A stretch of 55,224 nt of DNA, taken from JACDAN01 sp035265935. Its GTDB lineage: Bacteria > Actinomycetota > Thermoleophilia > Gaiellales > Gaiellaceae. Each line of letters starts with the position of its first letter. The first letter of the stretch is position 1. Below the pieces are notes generated by a model that had not been told where the DNA came from, ran no database searches, and was given only the letters and a program-made list of their open reading frames with translations. The translations under genes were made by a program, and so were the position numbers. The stretch lies in the NCBI GenBank assembly GCA_035265935.1, contig DATFOC010000037.1, positions 1 to 55,224 of the forward strand, in the 5' to 3' direction. Below are positions 1 to 7,829 of the stretch, piece by piece.

Positions 1-119
1 GCGCCGTTCGGGCCGATGAGCCCGCCGATCGTGCCCTCCTCCAAGGCGAGCGACACATCGTCGAGCGCAACGATCCCGCCGAAACGCCGCGTCACGTTCT
101 CGACAGCGAGGAGTGCCAC
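1..119 (-). CDS. ABC transporter ATP-binding protein, LivG-like (partial, 5' end only)
   Basis: The reverse strand is open from a GTG at 119 to the window edge, giving 39 residues of a protein N-terminus. It contains FGGIVALDDVSL, the usual opening of LivG-type ATPases of branched-chain amino-acid or urea importers, and runs into LIGPNGA, the first half of a Walker A loop. By family it would energise a HAAT importer at the inner face of the membrane. It is divergent from the metallo-hydrolase at 163, with no clear Shine-Dalgarno. The rest of the gene lies outside the window, so the substrate cannot be judged. Confidence 0.85.
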   Translation of the reverse strand, partial: MALLAVENVTRRFGGIVALDDVSLALEEGTIGGLIGPNG

Positions 120-162
120 GGGGCGACGATCATAAAGCCGAGTGGAGGAGTTGAATACCCAC

Positions 163-1098
163 ATGGTCGAGCTCGAGGGTGGAATCCGCCGCCAGACGTT
201 CGCCTTGCCGCTAGGCATCGACCATGTCCACTGCTACCTGCTGCCCTCCTCCGGCGGCGGCTGGACCGCGGTCGACACGGGTCTCGGCTTGCCCGACGCG
301 GGGACGCGCTGGACCCAGGCGCTGAACCGCCTTGATGCGCCGGTGCAGCGGATCGCGATCACACATTTCCATCCCGACCATGTCGGGGCGGCGGCAGATC
401 TGGCCGAGCTGACCGGTGCTCCTGTCTTCCAGGGCGTCGACGACTACGACCAGTGCATGCGGACCTGGGGAGAGCTCCGAGTGGCGGGACGGATGCCCGA
501 CTACCTCAGGGCTCACGGCACGCCCGAGGAGGATGTCGAGTCGTTCGAGGAGGAGGGCCGCGCCTTCGTGCAGTTCGTACGGTTCGTGCGCGATCCGGAG
601 CGCCTCGAGCCCGGGGGGGAGCTGGACGGTTGGGAGGTGCTCCACCTGCCCGGACACGCCGACGGCCACCTTGCGCTCCTGCGCGACGGGATCCTGGTCG
701 CAGGCGACACGTTGCTCGGATCGATCACCCCGAACGTGGGCCTGTATCCGGACTCCAGGCCCGATCCGCTCGCCGACTACCTCACGTCGCTGGAGCGCAT
801 CGCCGAGCTCGCCCCGAGGGTTGCGCTGCCGGGCCACGGCGATCCGATCGAGGATCCCGCCGGCAGGGCGCGGGAGCTGATCGCGCACCACAGGGAGCGC
901 CTCGACCGCACTGCGGAAGCGCTCGACGGCGATCCCCTGAGCGCCTACGACGTCTCGCTCACGCTGTTCCCGGAGCCGCTCCCTCCGACCCTTCGCCGCT
1001 TTGCGCTCGCGGAAACGCGGGCGCACCTCGAGTATCTCGTCCGGCGCGACGGCGCGAAGCGGGTTGACGCGGAAGAGCGGGTCTCCTACCTGGCTTGA
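163..1098 (+). CDS. MBL-fold metallo-hydrolase
   Basis: A 311-residue protein of the metallo-beta-lactamase superfamily. The metal-binding motif HFHPDH sits at residues 68-73, followed by a GHADGH segment and a later PGHGDPI, which provide the remaining zinc ligands. The C-terminal ~80 residues begin HHRERLDRT, as in members with an added C-terminal helical/winged-helix domain (LACTB2-like hydrolases). I start at ATG 163 because GGAGGAG lies at 144-150; a GTG at 142 is in frame but lies upstream of that ribosome site. Substrate is unknown; hydrolysis of a thioester, lactone or nucleotide are all possible. A strong hairpin follows the stop codon. Confidence 0.85.
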   Translation: MVELEGGIRRQTFALPLGIDHVHCYLLPSSGGGWTAVDTGLGLPDAGTRWTQALNRLDAPVQRIAITHFHPDHVGAAADLAELTGAPVFQGVDDYDQCMRTWGELRVAGRMPDYLRAHGTPEEDVESFEEEGRAFVQFVRFVRDPERLEPGGELDGWEVLHLPGHADGHLALLRDGILVAGDTLLGSITPNVGLYPDSRPDPLADYLTSLERIAELAPRVALPGHGDPIEDPAGRARELIAHHRERLDRTAEALDGDPLSAYDVSLTLFPEPLPPTLRRFALAETRAHLEYLVRRDGAKRVDAEERVSYLA

Positions 1099-1100
1099 AA

Positions 1101-1133
1101 CATCGAGGCCCGCCTTGCGGGCGGGCCTCGATG
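1101..1133. terminator. bidirectional hairpin terminator
   Basis: A perfect 14-bp stem (1101-1114 with 1120-1133) and a 5-nt loop lie three bases after the stop of the metallo-hydrolase and 30 bases from the stop of the converging RTX-like gene. There is no strong T-run, so this is either a factor-assisted terminator or a shared roadblock for both transcripts. Confidence 0.75.
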
Positions 1134-1162
1134 TGGAGAGAGGGTTATGGAGAGAGGAGCTC

Positions 1163-1735
1163 TTATTCCCCGTCGTCGGGGTGCGAAGTCGCCACGGTCT
1201 TGACGATCTCGCAGTTGACGTGCACGTCGGACTCCTTGGAGTTGAGCCAGACGACGTCCTTGTCGCCGGGACCGCAGTCGATCGTGTCGACCATGCGGTC
1301 GCGGGCAAGTGCGTGGATGCGGTCGTTGCCGGCGCCGCCATTCCCGACGTCCGCGCCACGGCCGAGCCAGATGAGGTCGTCGCCGTTGTCGCCGTTCACG
1401 ACGTCGTTGCCCCAGCGGCCACGGAGGACGTCGTTGCCCTCGCCGCCGTTGAGCGTGTCGTTACCGACACCGCCGCGCATGCGGTCGTTTCCGCCCTCAC
1501 CGTTGAGGGTGTCGTTGCCCCGCTGCCCGAACACGAGGTCGTTTCCTTCACCAGCGTTGACGGTGTCGTCACCGCCGCGGGCATGGATCCTGTCGTTGCC
1601 CATCGTGCCGGTCAGAGTCTCACCGTTGTTCGTCCCTTTGATGACGACGACGCGGTGAGCCACGGCGGCACTCACGATCGCGAGCGCGAGAAGCGCGGCG
1701 AGCGAGAGAACCGTGAGTCGAGTCTTCCTGGTCAC
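1163..1735 (-). CDS. secreted RTX-type calcium-binding repeat protein
   Basis: A 190-residue exported protein. Residues 1-26 form a signal peptide (TRKTR, then a hydrophobic run ending VAHR). About nine nonapeptide repeats of the GGxGNDxLN type follow (for example GGEGNDVLRG, GEGGNDRMRG), the hemolysin-type calcium-binding beta-roll. The tail carries IDCGPGDKD and a late VNCEIV, so two cysteines may form a disulfide. The GTG start at 1735 is preceded by AAGGAGG with a 9-nt spacer; a longer in-frame extension to 1849 has no such site. Such short RTX proteins bind calcium outside the cell; no enzymatic domain is present and the role is unknown. Confidence 0.85.
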   Translation of the reverse strand: MTRKTRLTVLSLAALLALAIVSAAVAHRVVVIKGTNNGETLTGTMGNDRIHARGGDDTVNAGEGNDLVFGQRGNDTLNGEGGNDRMRGGVGNDTLNGGEGNDVLRGRWGNDVVNGDNGDDLIWLGRGADVGNGGAGNDRIHALARDRMVDTIDCGPGDKDVVWLNSKESDVHVNCEIVKTVATSHPDDGE

Positions 1736-1826
1736 TGCTGAGAACCTCCTTGGCGACGTTGATCGGAGTCTTCCCAGCGCGCATGAGGGAGCCGTGGTCC
1801 TTCTGAAAGGATTTCGCGGTGAGTTG

Positions 1827-3068
1827 TTAGGCCTGTGTAAGCACAGCACGATGGTGCCGGCCGTACACCTCGCGCAGTGCAGCCAGCGTCATCACAAGGC
1901 CGGTGCTGCCGGCGACGAGGAAGGCGAGCTGTGTGCCGCCGACCTCGGAGAGCCAACCCGTGAAGAGCCCGCCGAGCGGCGCGAGTCCCGCGAACGCGAA
2001 GAGATAGAGGCTGAGGACGCGGCCGCGCAGATGGTCGGGCGCCGACAACTGGAGGAGCGACTGGCTGTTCGCCGTCCAGAGGGTGAAGCAAACGCCGACG
2101 GCGTACAGGAGCCCCGCGCAGGCCGCGACGGTGTCGAGGGGAGCGAGGGCGAGCAGCGCGAGGCTGAACCCGCCGACCCCGAGGAGGAGCGCCTTCCAGC
2201 TCGCGCGGCCGAGTGCCGCGGAGAGCAGCGCGCCGGTGAACGCGCCGGCGCCGAAGCACGCAGAGAGCAGGCCGAACGTCCGCGGGCCAGCGTCAAGCGT
2301 CTCCGACGTCAGCACCGGCACGAGCACGTGGAAGTTGAACCCGACCGTGCTCACGACCATCGTCATCATGAGCACCAGCCGCACGCGGGGCGAGTGCCGC
2401 GCGTAGGAGAGGCCTTCCCGCACGCTTCTCAGCACCGTCGGATGCTCCTTCGGCCGATCGAGCTTCACGAGCTCGCTGGCCCGCATGAGCCAGAGGCTCG
2501 TCAGGACGGCGAGAAAGCTGAGCGCGTTGATCGCGAAGCAGACGCCGACGCCGAACGCGGCAACGAGGACGCCCGCGAAGGCAGGGCCGATGACGCGCGA
2601 GCCGTTGAAGAGGCTCGCGTTGAGCGCAATCGCATTGGGTAGCTCCTGGCGGCCGACCATCTGGAACGTGAGCGCATGGCGCCCCGGAGCATCGAAAACG
2701 AGCGCGGTTCCGGCGGCCGCGGCAAGCGCGTACGCGAGCCAGACGATCTCCGCGCCGGAGAACGCCAGCGCCGTCAGCGCCAGGGCGACGACCATCGACG
2801 CTGTCTGCGTGACCATCACGAGCCGCCGGTTGTCGAAGCGATCCGCAACGACACCGGACACGAGGCCGAAGACGGTGAAGGGCGCGAAACGGCAGAAGGC
2901 GAGGAAGCCGACGGCGACGGCCGAGTGCGTGAGCTCGACGACGTACCAGGCGAGGGCGATGTTCTGCATCCAGGTCCCGACGAGGGAGACGATCTGTCCC
3001 GTGAAGAACAGCCGATAGTTCCGGTGCTTGCGCAGGCTCGCAAAGGTGCGGCGGAAGGCGACGGTCAC
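1827..3068 (-). CDS. MFS transporter (EntS/multidrug-efflux-like)
   Basis: A 413-residue major facilitator with about 12 membrane segments. It begins with a cytoplasmic RKHRNYRLFF stretch and a first helix carrying GTWMQNIALAW, typical of the EntS/MFS_3 group of exporters. The loop between helices 2 and 3 holds the MFS motif A variant VVADRFDNRRL, and DAPGRHAL lies after helix 4. The GTG start overlaps the MarR stop codon by 4 bases (GTGA), so the two genes are translationally coupled. A MarR-regulated drug or metabolite efflux pump is the natural reading; the substrate is not visible. Confidence 0.88.
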   Translation of the reverse strand: MTVAFRRTFASLRKHRNYRLFFTGQIVSLVGTWMQNIALAWYVVELTHSAVAVGFLAFCRFAPFTVFGLVSGVVADRFDNRRLVMVTQTASMVVALALTALAFSGAEIVWLAYALAAAAGTALVFDAPGRHALTFQMVGRQELPNAIALNASLFNGSRVIGPAFAGVLVAAFGVGVCFAINALSFLAVLTSLWLMRASELVKLDRPKEHPTVLRSVREGLSYARHSPRVRLVLMMTMVVSTVGFNFHVLVPVLTSETLDAGPRTFGLLSACFGAGAFTGALLSAALGRASWKALLLGVGGFSLALLALAPLDTVAACAGLLYAVGVCFTLWTANSQSLLQLSAPDHLRGRVLSLYLFAFAGLAPLGGLFTGWLSEVGGTQLAFLVAGSTGLVMTLAALREVYGRHHRAVLTQA

Positions 3069-3499
3069 TCGTCCTCCAGGAGTTGGACGAGCGGCTCGAT
3101 CGCCGCGTCGATCGTCTCGAGCTCTGCAGGCTCGAGCTGCTTCAAGCGGGCCGCGAGCCAGGCTGTCCGGCGGGACTTGACCGAGCGCAGCACCCGCTCG
3201 CCCTCCTCTGTCACGGACAGGGTCTGGCGCCGGCCGTCGGCCTCGTGCTGCGCGCGGCGGACGAGGCCTGCCCGCTCCAGGCGCGCGACATGCTTCGACA
3301 TCGCCGCGGCGGAGATTCGCTCCCGCGCGGCGAGCTCATTGACGCCGATCCCACGGTTGCGGTGGATCTGGATCAGCAGCGTGACTTGCCCGCCGGTGAC
3401 ACCGAGCGCGTGGCTCTCGCGGCGGAGCTCGCGCGCGAGCTTCAGCAGCGCCGGCCGAAGCCGGTTCGCGACATCGGTATGGGTTTGCGTGGCGGCCAA
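3065..3499 (-). CDS. MarR-family transcriptional regulator
   Basis: About 144 residues with the MarR winged-helix plan: RLRPALLKLARELRRE (dimerisation helix), GVTGGQVTLL, the recognition region ISAAAMSKHVARLERAGLV, and a wing with ADGRRQTLSVTEEG. It is the first gene of a two-gene operon with the MFS exporter and probably represses it until a ligand binds. The start is uncertain: the frame stays open upstream to an ATG at 3568, but homologues begin about ten residues before RLRP, which fits the TTG at 3499. A palindrome just upstream (3503-3517) is the likely autoregulatory operator and would be coding if the longer start were used. Confidence 0.82.
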   Translation of the reverse strand: MAATQTHTDVANRLRPALLKLARELRRESHALGVTGGQVTLLIQIHRNRGIGVNELAARERISAAAMSKHVARLERAGLVRRAQHEADGRRQTLSVTEEGERVLRSVKSRRTAWLAARLKQLEPAELETIDAAIEPLVQLLEDE

Positions 3500-3502
3500 G
3501 TC

Positions 3503-3517
3503 GTTAACCAGGCTAAC
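3503..3517. promoter_or_regulatory. candidate MarR operator
   Basis: GTTAACCAGGCTAAC is a 15-bp imperfect palindrome (14 of 15 positions consistent, centre A) located immediately upstream of the chosen MarR start and 50 bp from the divergent AAA ATPase start. Size and position fit the 15-20 bp sites of MarR proteins. This is inferred from the sequence only. Confidence 0.5.
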
Positions 3518-3566
3518 AATCTTTCGCCGGTTTCCGCATGAGTCTCCCGGGTACGCTTCCGCTGCC

Positions 3567-4592
3567 ATGCCGCGCGATGTCCGTGAGGAGCTGGCCGAGA
3601 ACGTCAGGGAGCTGGCGCAGCGTCTGCGCAGGACGGCAGCGCACGAGGCGCCGTTCGACTGGGTCGCGGAGCAGCTCGGTTTCAACCGGCCCGAGCCGGC
3701 GAGGTCGCTGGAAGAACTCCAGGCGGACCTCGATGCGCTCGTCGGGCTCGCCACGGTCAAGGAGCAGGTACGAGCGCTCGTCGCTTTCCTTCAGGTGCAG
3801 GCGCGCCGGCAGGAGCACGACCTCCCCGAGGTCGCCACGAGCCAGCATCTCGTCTTCTACGGGAACCCTGGCACCGGCAAGACGACCGTCGCCCGGCTGC
3901 TGGCGCAGATGTACCGGGCCATGGGGCTGCTTCGGCGCGGGCATCTCGTCGAGGTCGACCGCAGCGGGCTCGTCGGACAGTACGTGGGGACGACCGCGCT
4001 CAAGACCGAACGGGTGATCCGGCGAGCGCTCGACGGCGTCCTCTTCATCGACGAGGCCTACGCGCTCGCGCCCGAGGCGACGTACCACGACTTCGGGCCG
4101 GAGGCGATCGAGACGCTGCTCAAGCGGATGGAGGACTACCGCCACCGCCTGATCGTCATCGTCGCCGGTTATCCACGGCCGATGGGCCGCTTCCTCGACT
4201 CGAACCCAGGGCTTCGGTCACGTTTCTCGCGCGAGATCTCGTTTCCCGACTACTCGACGGACGAGCTGCTGGCGATCACACACAAGTTCGCCGGCGACCA
4301 CGCGTACGAGCTCACTGAGGGCGCCGAGCAGGCGCTGCGCGCCGTGTTCGACTCGGCCGTGCGGGGCGAGGGCTTCGGCAACGCGCGCTATGCGCGGACG
4401 ATCTTCGAGCAGGCGCTGAACGCCCAGGCGCTGCGGCTCGCGGGCCTGTCCGGACGCCGGCTGGAGGAGCTCGGCCCCGAGGAGCTGACCACGCTCACGG
4501 ACGAGGACGTCGTCTCTGCGGCAACCGCCCTCGGCGAGGGGATCGAGTTGCCGACCGAGCGCGCTCGCTGGTTCCGGCGCCGCGCGTCCTAG
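3567..4592 (+). CDS. CbxX/CfqX-type AAA ATPase
   Basis: A 341-residue AAA+ protein. Walker A GNPGTGKTT is at 99-107, Walker B VLFIDEAY at 158-165, sensor 1 in VIVAGYP (198-203), and NPGLRSRF (213-220) carries the arginine finger; the pore loop GLVGQYVG is at 134-141. A ~60-residue N-terminal helical region precedes the ATPase core. The family includes CbbX (Rubisco activase), sporulation SpoVK and the ATPase core of ESX EccA. There is no Rubisco and no ESX gene here, so the remodelled partner is unknown. The ATG at 3567 fixes the start; a long open frame upstream overlaps the MFS and MarR genes antisense and is spurious. Confidence 0.88.
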   Translation: MPRDVREELAENVRELAQRLRRTAAHEAPFDWVAEQLGFNRPEPARSLEELQADLDALVGLATVKEQVRALVAFLQVQARRQEHDLPEVATSQHLVFYGNPGTGKTTVARLLAQMYRAMGLLRRGHLVEVDRSGLVGQYVGTTALKTERVIRRALDGVLFIDEAYALAPEATYHDFGPEAIETLLKRMEDYRHRLIVIVAGYPRPMGRFLDSNPGLRSRFSREISFPDYSTDELLAITHKFAGDHAYELTEGAEQALRAVFDSAVRGEGFGNARYARTIFEQALNAQALRLAGLSGRRLEELGPEELTTLTDEDVVSAATALGEGIELPTERARWFRRRAS

Positions 4593-4752
4593 GGCGGAGG
4601 ACCGCATCGGGGAACGCGCGGACCTCTGGGTCGCTGCGCAGTGATCACGACGCGCTTCTCGGAGGTCGCGAGCTCGAGCCGCTCTTGCCGCAACCGCTCA
4701 CACTGCGACCTCTTGTCCGCGCCGGAACATCCGCGGCGATCAGGTCTGTGCG

Positions 4753-5988
4753 TCACGGCGACTGGCTTGATCGGGCCTCAGGCGTTCGGGCCGGCAACTG
4801 CGTGTGAGAGCGCGGAGTTCTAGACCCGGCGAGCAGCAACCCCGCCGACAGGACGCCGAGCACGCCGCAGAAGAGCCAGAACGCGTCGCCGTTCCACGCA
4901 AAGAACGCGGCTCCCAGCCCCGGGCCGAGCATGAACGCAAGGCCCCACATCAGCCCCCAGGCGCCCTGGTACCGGCCGCGGAGATGCACCGGCGCGATGT
5001 CCGCGACGTACGCGGAGGCGACCGGCGCATAGACGATCTCGCCGATCGTCCAGATCAGCACGGTGAAGGCGAGAGCGGCCAGCGACTCGGCCCACGCGTT
5101 CAGCGCGAAGCCGAGACCGACGAGGATCGAGCCGACGGCCAGGGTCGGGATCGCCGGGTAGCGCTGCGTGATCGACGTGAACGGCAGCTCCAGGAGGACG
5201 ATCGCAAGTCCGTTCAGCGAGATCAGTAGGCCGTAGTCCGCGTTTGACAGCCCGCTCTCCTTGACGTGCAACGGGAAGGTGGCGTTCGACTGGAAGTAGA
5301 CGAAGGCGCCGAGGATCGACGAGACGAGGAAGAACACGAACGCGCGGTCGCGGGCGATCGTCCGAATCCCCTCGCCGCGCCGCTCCTCTCCGCGGCGGGT
5401 GCGGACGCCTTCCGGCAGCGCCGCGAGCGCCAAGATCCCGAACACGAGCGACGTGAGCGCGTCGCCGACGAAGAGATACGTGAACGAGCGGTCGGCGAGG
5501 AGGCCCGCGGTCGCGGGGCCGGCGGCGAAACCGAGGTTGATCGCAAGGCGGTTGAGCGCGAACGCCGGCAGGCGCTGCCCGGCCGGGACGAGGTCGGCGA
5601 GGAGCGCCGCCGACGCGGGCCTGTACATCTCGCCGGTCAGCCCGGCCAGGATGGTCAGCCCTCCGATCAGCACGATCTCGTCGGCCTGCGAGAGCGCCAG
5701 CAGTGTGGCGGCGGAGGTGAACATCGAGATGGCGATGGCGTTTCGGCGCCCGAGCCGGTCGGCGACCAGGCCGCCGACGGCGGCTGCCATCACGTTCCCG
5801 GCGCCGTAAAGGCTGACGACGAACCCGGCCTCTGCGATCGAGTAGCCCTTCTCGCGGAGGTAGAGGACGAGGAAGACTGCGACGAAGCTGCCGAAGCGGT
5901 TGACGAACGAGCCGGCGCAGAGGATCCAGACCGGGCCCGGCAGTGAGCGGATCCCCGCACGCAGCGTCCTCCGCTCCTCCTCAGCCAT
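4753..5988 (-). CDS. MFS transporter (MdtH/YfcJ-like)
   Basis: A 411-residue, ~12-helix major facilitator. The first helix carries FVNRFGSFVAVFLVLYL and the loop between helices 2 and 3 has VADRLGRRNAI (motif A); YRPASAALLADLVP follows helix 4. This resembles MdtH-type drug:proton antiporters. It stands alone, divergent from the PASTA gene and convergent with the AAA ATPase. The 160 bp between 4593 and 4752 contain no gene I can support. Substrate unknown. Confidence 0.87.
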   Translation of the reverse strand: MAEEERRTLRAGIRSLPGPVWILCAGSFVNRFGSFVAVFLVLYLREKGYSIAEAGFVVSLYGAGNVMAAAVGGLVADRLGRRNAIAISMFTSAATLLALSQADEIVLIGGLTILAGLTGEMYRPASAALLADLVPAGQRLPAFALNRLAINLGFAAGPATAGLLADRSFTYLFVGDALTSLVFGILALAALPEGVRTRRGEERRGEGIRTIARDRAFVFFLVSSILGAFVYFQSNATFPLHVKESGLSNADYGLLISLNGLAIVLLELPFTSITQRYPAIPTLAVGSILVGLGFALNAWAESLAALAFTVLIWTIGEIVYAPVASAYVADIAPVHLRGRYQGAWGLMWGLAFMLGPGLGAAFFAWNGDAFWLFCGVLGVLSAGLLLAGSRTPRSHTQLPARTPEARSSQSP

Positions 5989-6058
5989 TGCCTTAACTGA
6001 ACCACCTGGAGCCCGGCTCGCGTTAGACGGGAGGCGCCCGGCGGGTAAGAGACGCCGA

Positions 6059-7063
6059 ATGGCTCGTTGGTCACCATGGCGCCGCCGTCGCGCGACGGAA
6101 TATCGCGAGGAGCGCGTCGCCGCGCCGCCTCAGCCGAGGCCGTTCTGGCCCTGGCTTCTCTTGCTGCTGCTGCTGGTCCTGGGGGCGCTCGGCGCCTCCT
6201 GGTACTTCGCGAACCGGGGCGAGACCGTGGACGCCGCGGATGTGCCGAACGTCGTCGGCGCTCAACAGGGCGAGGCGGAGCGCGAGCTCGAGGAGCACGA
6301 GTTCGTCCCGGAGGTCGAGCGCACGGTCAGCGAGCGCCCTCCCGGGACGGTGGTCGCGCAGCGACCTGAGGCGGGCACGCTGTACGGCGAGGGCGGCATC
6401 GTCGTGCTTGCGGTCGCCCGAGATCCGCTGCGGACGGAAGTGCCGGACGTCTCGGGCCTCATGACCCCGCGGGCGCTCGCCCGTCTGCGAGCGGCCGAGC
6501 TCCGCCCGCGGGCGCAGGCCGTGCAGTCGCAGGAGCCGAGGGGCACCGTGCTGCGCCAGCTACCCGCGCCGGGGACCGAGGTGCCGACTGGTTCACCCGC
6601 GATCGTCGTCGTCTCGTCCGGGCCCGATCTCGGGACGGTCCCCGATGTCGTGGGGAGGACCCTCGGGCAGGCGACGGCGCAGATCTCCCAGGCGGGCTTT
6701 CGAGTCCGTGCAGTGCGCGTCGCGAGCTCGGACGAGGAGGGGACGGTCGTTGCGCAGAACCCGGTCGGCGGGGCTCGCGCGAATCGCGGGACCGTCGTCC
6801 GGCTGAACGTGTCGCGCAGGTCGGGCGGCTCCACCACGACGGTGACGACGACGTCGTCGCAGGCCACGGTGCCCGACACCGTCGGGCAGGACGAGGCGAC
6901 GGCGCAGGCGATTCTCGAGGGCGCCGGGTTCACCGTCCGCGTCGTCGATCAGCCGACCACGAGCACCGAACAGGACGGGATCGTCGTGCGCCAGGCGCCG
7001 GCGGGCGGCGGCACCGCTCGAACGGGCTCCACCGTCTCGATCTCCGTCGGCAGACTGTCATAA
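6059..7063 (+). CDS. membrane-anchored protein with four PASTA domains
   Basis: A 334-residue type II membrane protein: a basic cytoplasmic N-terminus (1-28), one transmembrane helix (~29-49) and an extracellular part with four PASTA repeats at about 61-121, 127-187, 192-252 and 270-331, the last after a Ser/Thr linker (254-268). Each repeat opens with the VPDVVG-type signature and ends in a beta strand. In PknB/StkP kinases and PBP2x these domains bind muropeptides or beta-lactams, but no kinase or transpeptidase domain is present and none is adjacent. The protein may sense or localise to peptidoglycan. ATG 6059 is the first start that places the helix properly. Confidence 0.85.
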   Translation: MARWSPWRRRRATEYREERVAAPPQPRPFWPWLLLLLLLVLGALGASWYFANRGETVDAADVPNVVGAQQGEAERELEEHEFVPEVERTVSERPPGTVVAQRPEAGTLYGEGGIVVLAVARDPLRTEVPDVSGLMTPRALARLRAAELRPRAQAVQSQEPRGTVLRQLPAPGTEVPTGSPAIVVVSSGPDLGTVPDVVGRTLGQATAQISQAGFRVRAVRVASSDEEGTVVAQNPVGGARANRGTVVRLNVSRRSGGSTTTVTTTSSQATVPDTVGQDEATAQAILEGAGFTVRVVDQPTTSTEQDGIVVRQAPAGGGTARTGSTVSISVGRLS

Positions 7064-7121
7064 GGAGAGTTCGGTGACACGAGGCTGTGCCGCCGCGAGC
7101 AACGTTCCGCCAAACTCTCCT
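7063..7121 (+). promoter_or_regulatory. inverted repeat between the PASTA gene and the SCO1-like gene
   Basis: AGGAGAGTT (7063-7071) and AACTCTCCT (7113-7121) are complementary and enclose a GC-rich 41-nt loop. The left arm overlaps the PASTA stop codon and the right arm ends 2 nt before the GTG of the next gene. In a read-through transcript it would fold just before the start and could act as an attenuator, or simply as a terminator. Confidence 0.35.
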
Positions 7122-7123
7122 AA

Positions 7124-7699
7124 GTGCGGATCGCACTCCTGACCGCTACGCTCCTCGGCGCGCTCGCCGTCGTGGTCGGCTTCGCCCTGACACGTGACGA
7201 CGACGAGCCCGCCTTCCGAGGAAGCGTCCCGCCGGAAGGACTGGTTTTGCCGCAGGCGGTCGCCGATTCGCCCGGCGTCGCCGGCAAGGCGCTGGCGGTC
7301 ACCTTCCTGGACACCCAGTGCACCGAGGCCTGCCCGATCGCCGCCTCGCAGGTAGCCGAGGCGATGCGCCTCCTCGGAGACGACCGCGCCAGGGTCCTCG
7401 CCCTCGCCTACAGCGTGGACCCGCTCAACGACACGCCGAAGAGCATCCGCGACTTCCTGGCCAAGAACCGCGCGACCGGCGAGCTCCGCTACGTGGACGG
7501 ATCGGTCGCCGAGCTGCGTCCGATCTGGACGGAGTTCAAGATCATGGCCTCACACGAGACCGGCAACAGCAACATGCATTCTGTTCCCGTCCGCGTCTAC
7601 GACGCGGAGGGCCACTGGCGCTCGACGCTCCATCCGGGGGTCGACCTGACAGCGGCGAACCTCGCGAACGACCTTCGGGCGGCGCTCGAACGAACGTAA
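7124..7699 (+). CDS. SCO1/SenC-family thioredoxin-like protein
   Basis: 191 residues: one N-terminal anchor helix (~4-22), then a thioredoxin-like domain with CTEACP (Cys66, Cys70) and a distal His152 in NSNMHSVPV. This CxxxC plus His set is the copper site of SCO proteins, which deliver copper to the CuA centre of cytochrome c oxidase or act as thiol reductases outside the membrane. No oxidase genes lie in the window. The GTG at 7124 has no Shine-Dalgarno. A 7-bp stem terminator begins at the last base of the stop codon. Confidence 0.88.
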   Translation: MRIALLTATLLGALAVVVGFALTRDDDEPAFRGSVPPEGLVLPQAVADSPGVAGKALAVTFLDTQCTEACPIAASQVAEAMRLLGDDRARVLALAYSVDPLNDTPKSIRDFLAKNRATGELRYVDGSVAELRPIWTEFKIMASHETGNSNMHSVPVRVYDAEGHWRSTLHPGVDLTAANLANDLRAALERT

Positions 7700-7717
7700 G
7701 GCCGCCCAGAGGCGGCC
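7700..7717 (+). terminator. hairpin terminator after the SCO1-like gene
   Basis: GGCCGCC (7700-7706) pairs perfectly with GGCGGCC (7711-7717) across a 4-nt loop, directly after the TAA stop at 7697-7699. No T-run follows. Confidence 0.6.
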
Positions 7718-7829
7718 CCACGTCGGACGCGTTGTCAGGGAGAAGCCTCGAAGGCCTGGTGAAACCGAAGGAGACGCCTCCTCGACTGTGCGTCCCGGAT
7801 GGCCTACCCGGCCGGCCGGGCGCGAAACA

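Noticed and set aside
211..1359. 382-residue minus-strand open frame over the metallo-hydrolase
   Set aside because: Opposite frame encodes a full MBL fold with HFHPDH; this one has shadow composition.
1390..1600. Short direct repeats suggesting a CRISPR or tandem array
   Set aside because: They follow the nonapeptide periodicity (27 bp) of the RTX-like protein and vary as coding repeats do; no spacers.
2676..3566. 297-residue N-terminal extension of the AAA ATPase
   Set aside because: Lies antisense to the MFS and MarR genes and has Arg/Ser shadow composition; ATG 3567 starts the conserved protein.
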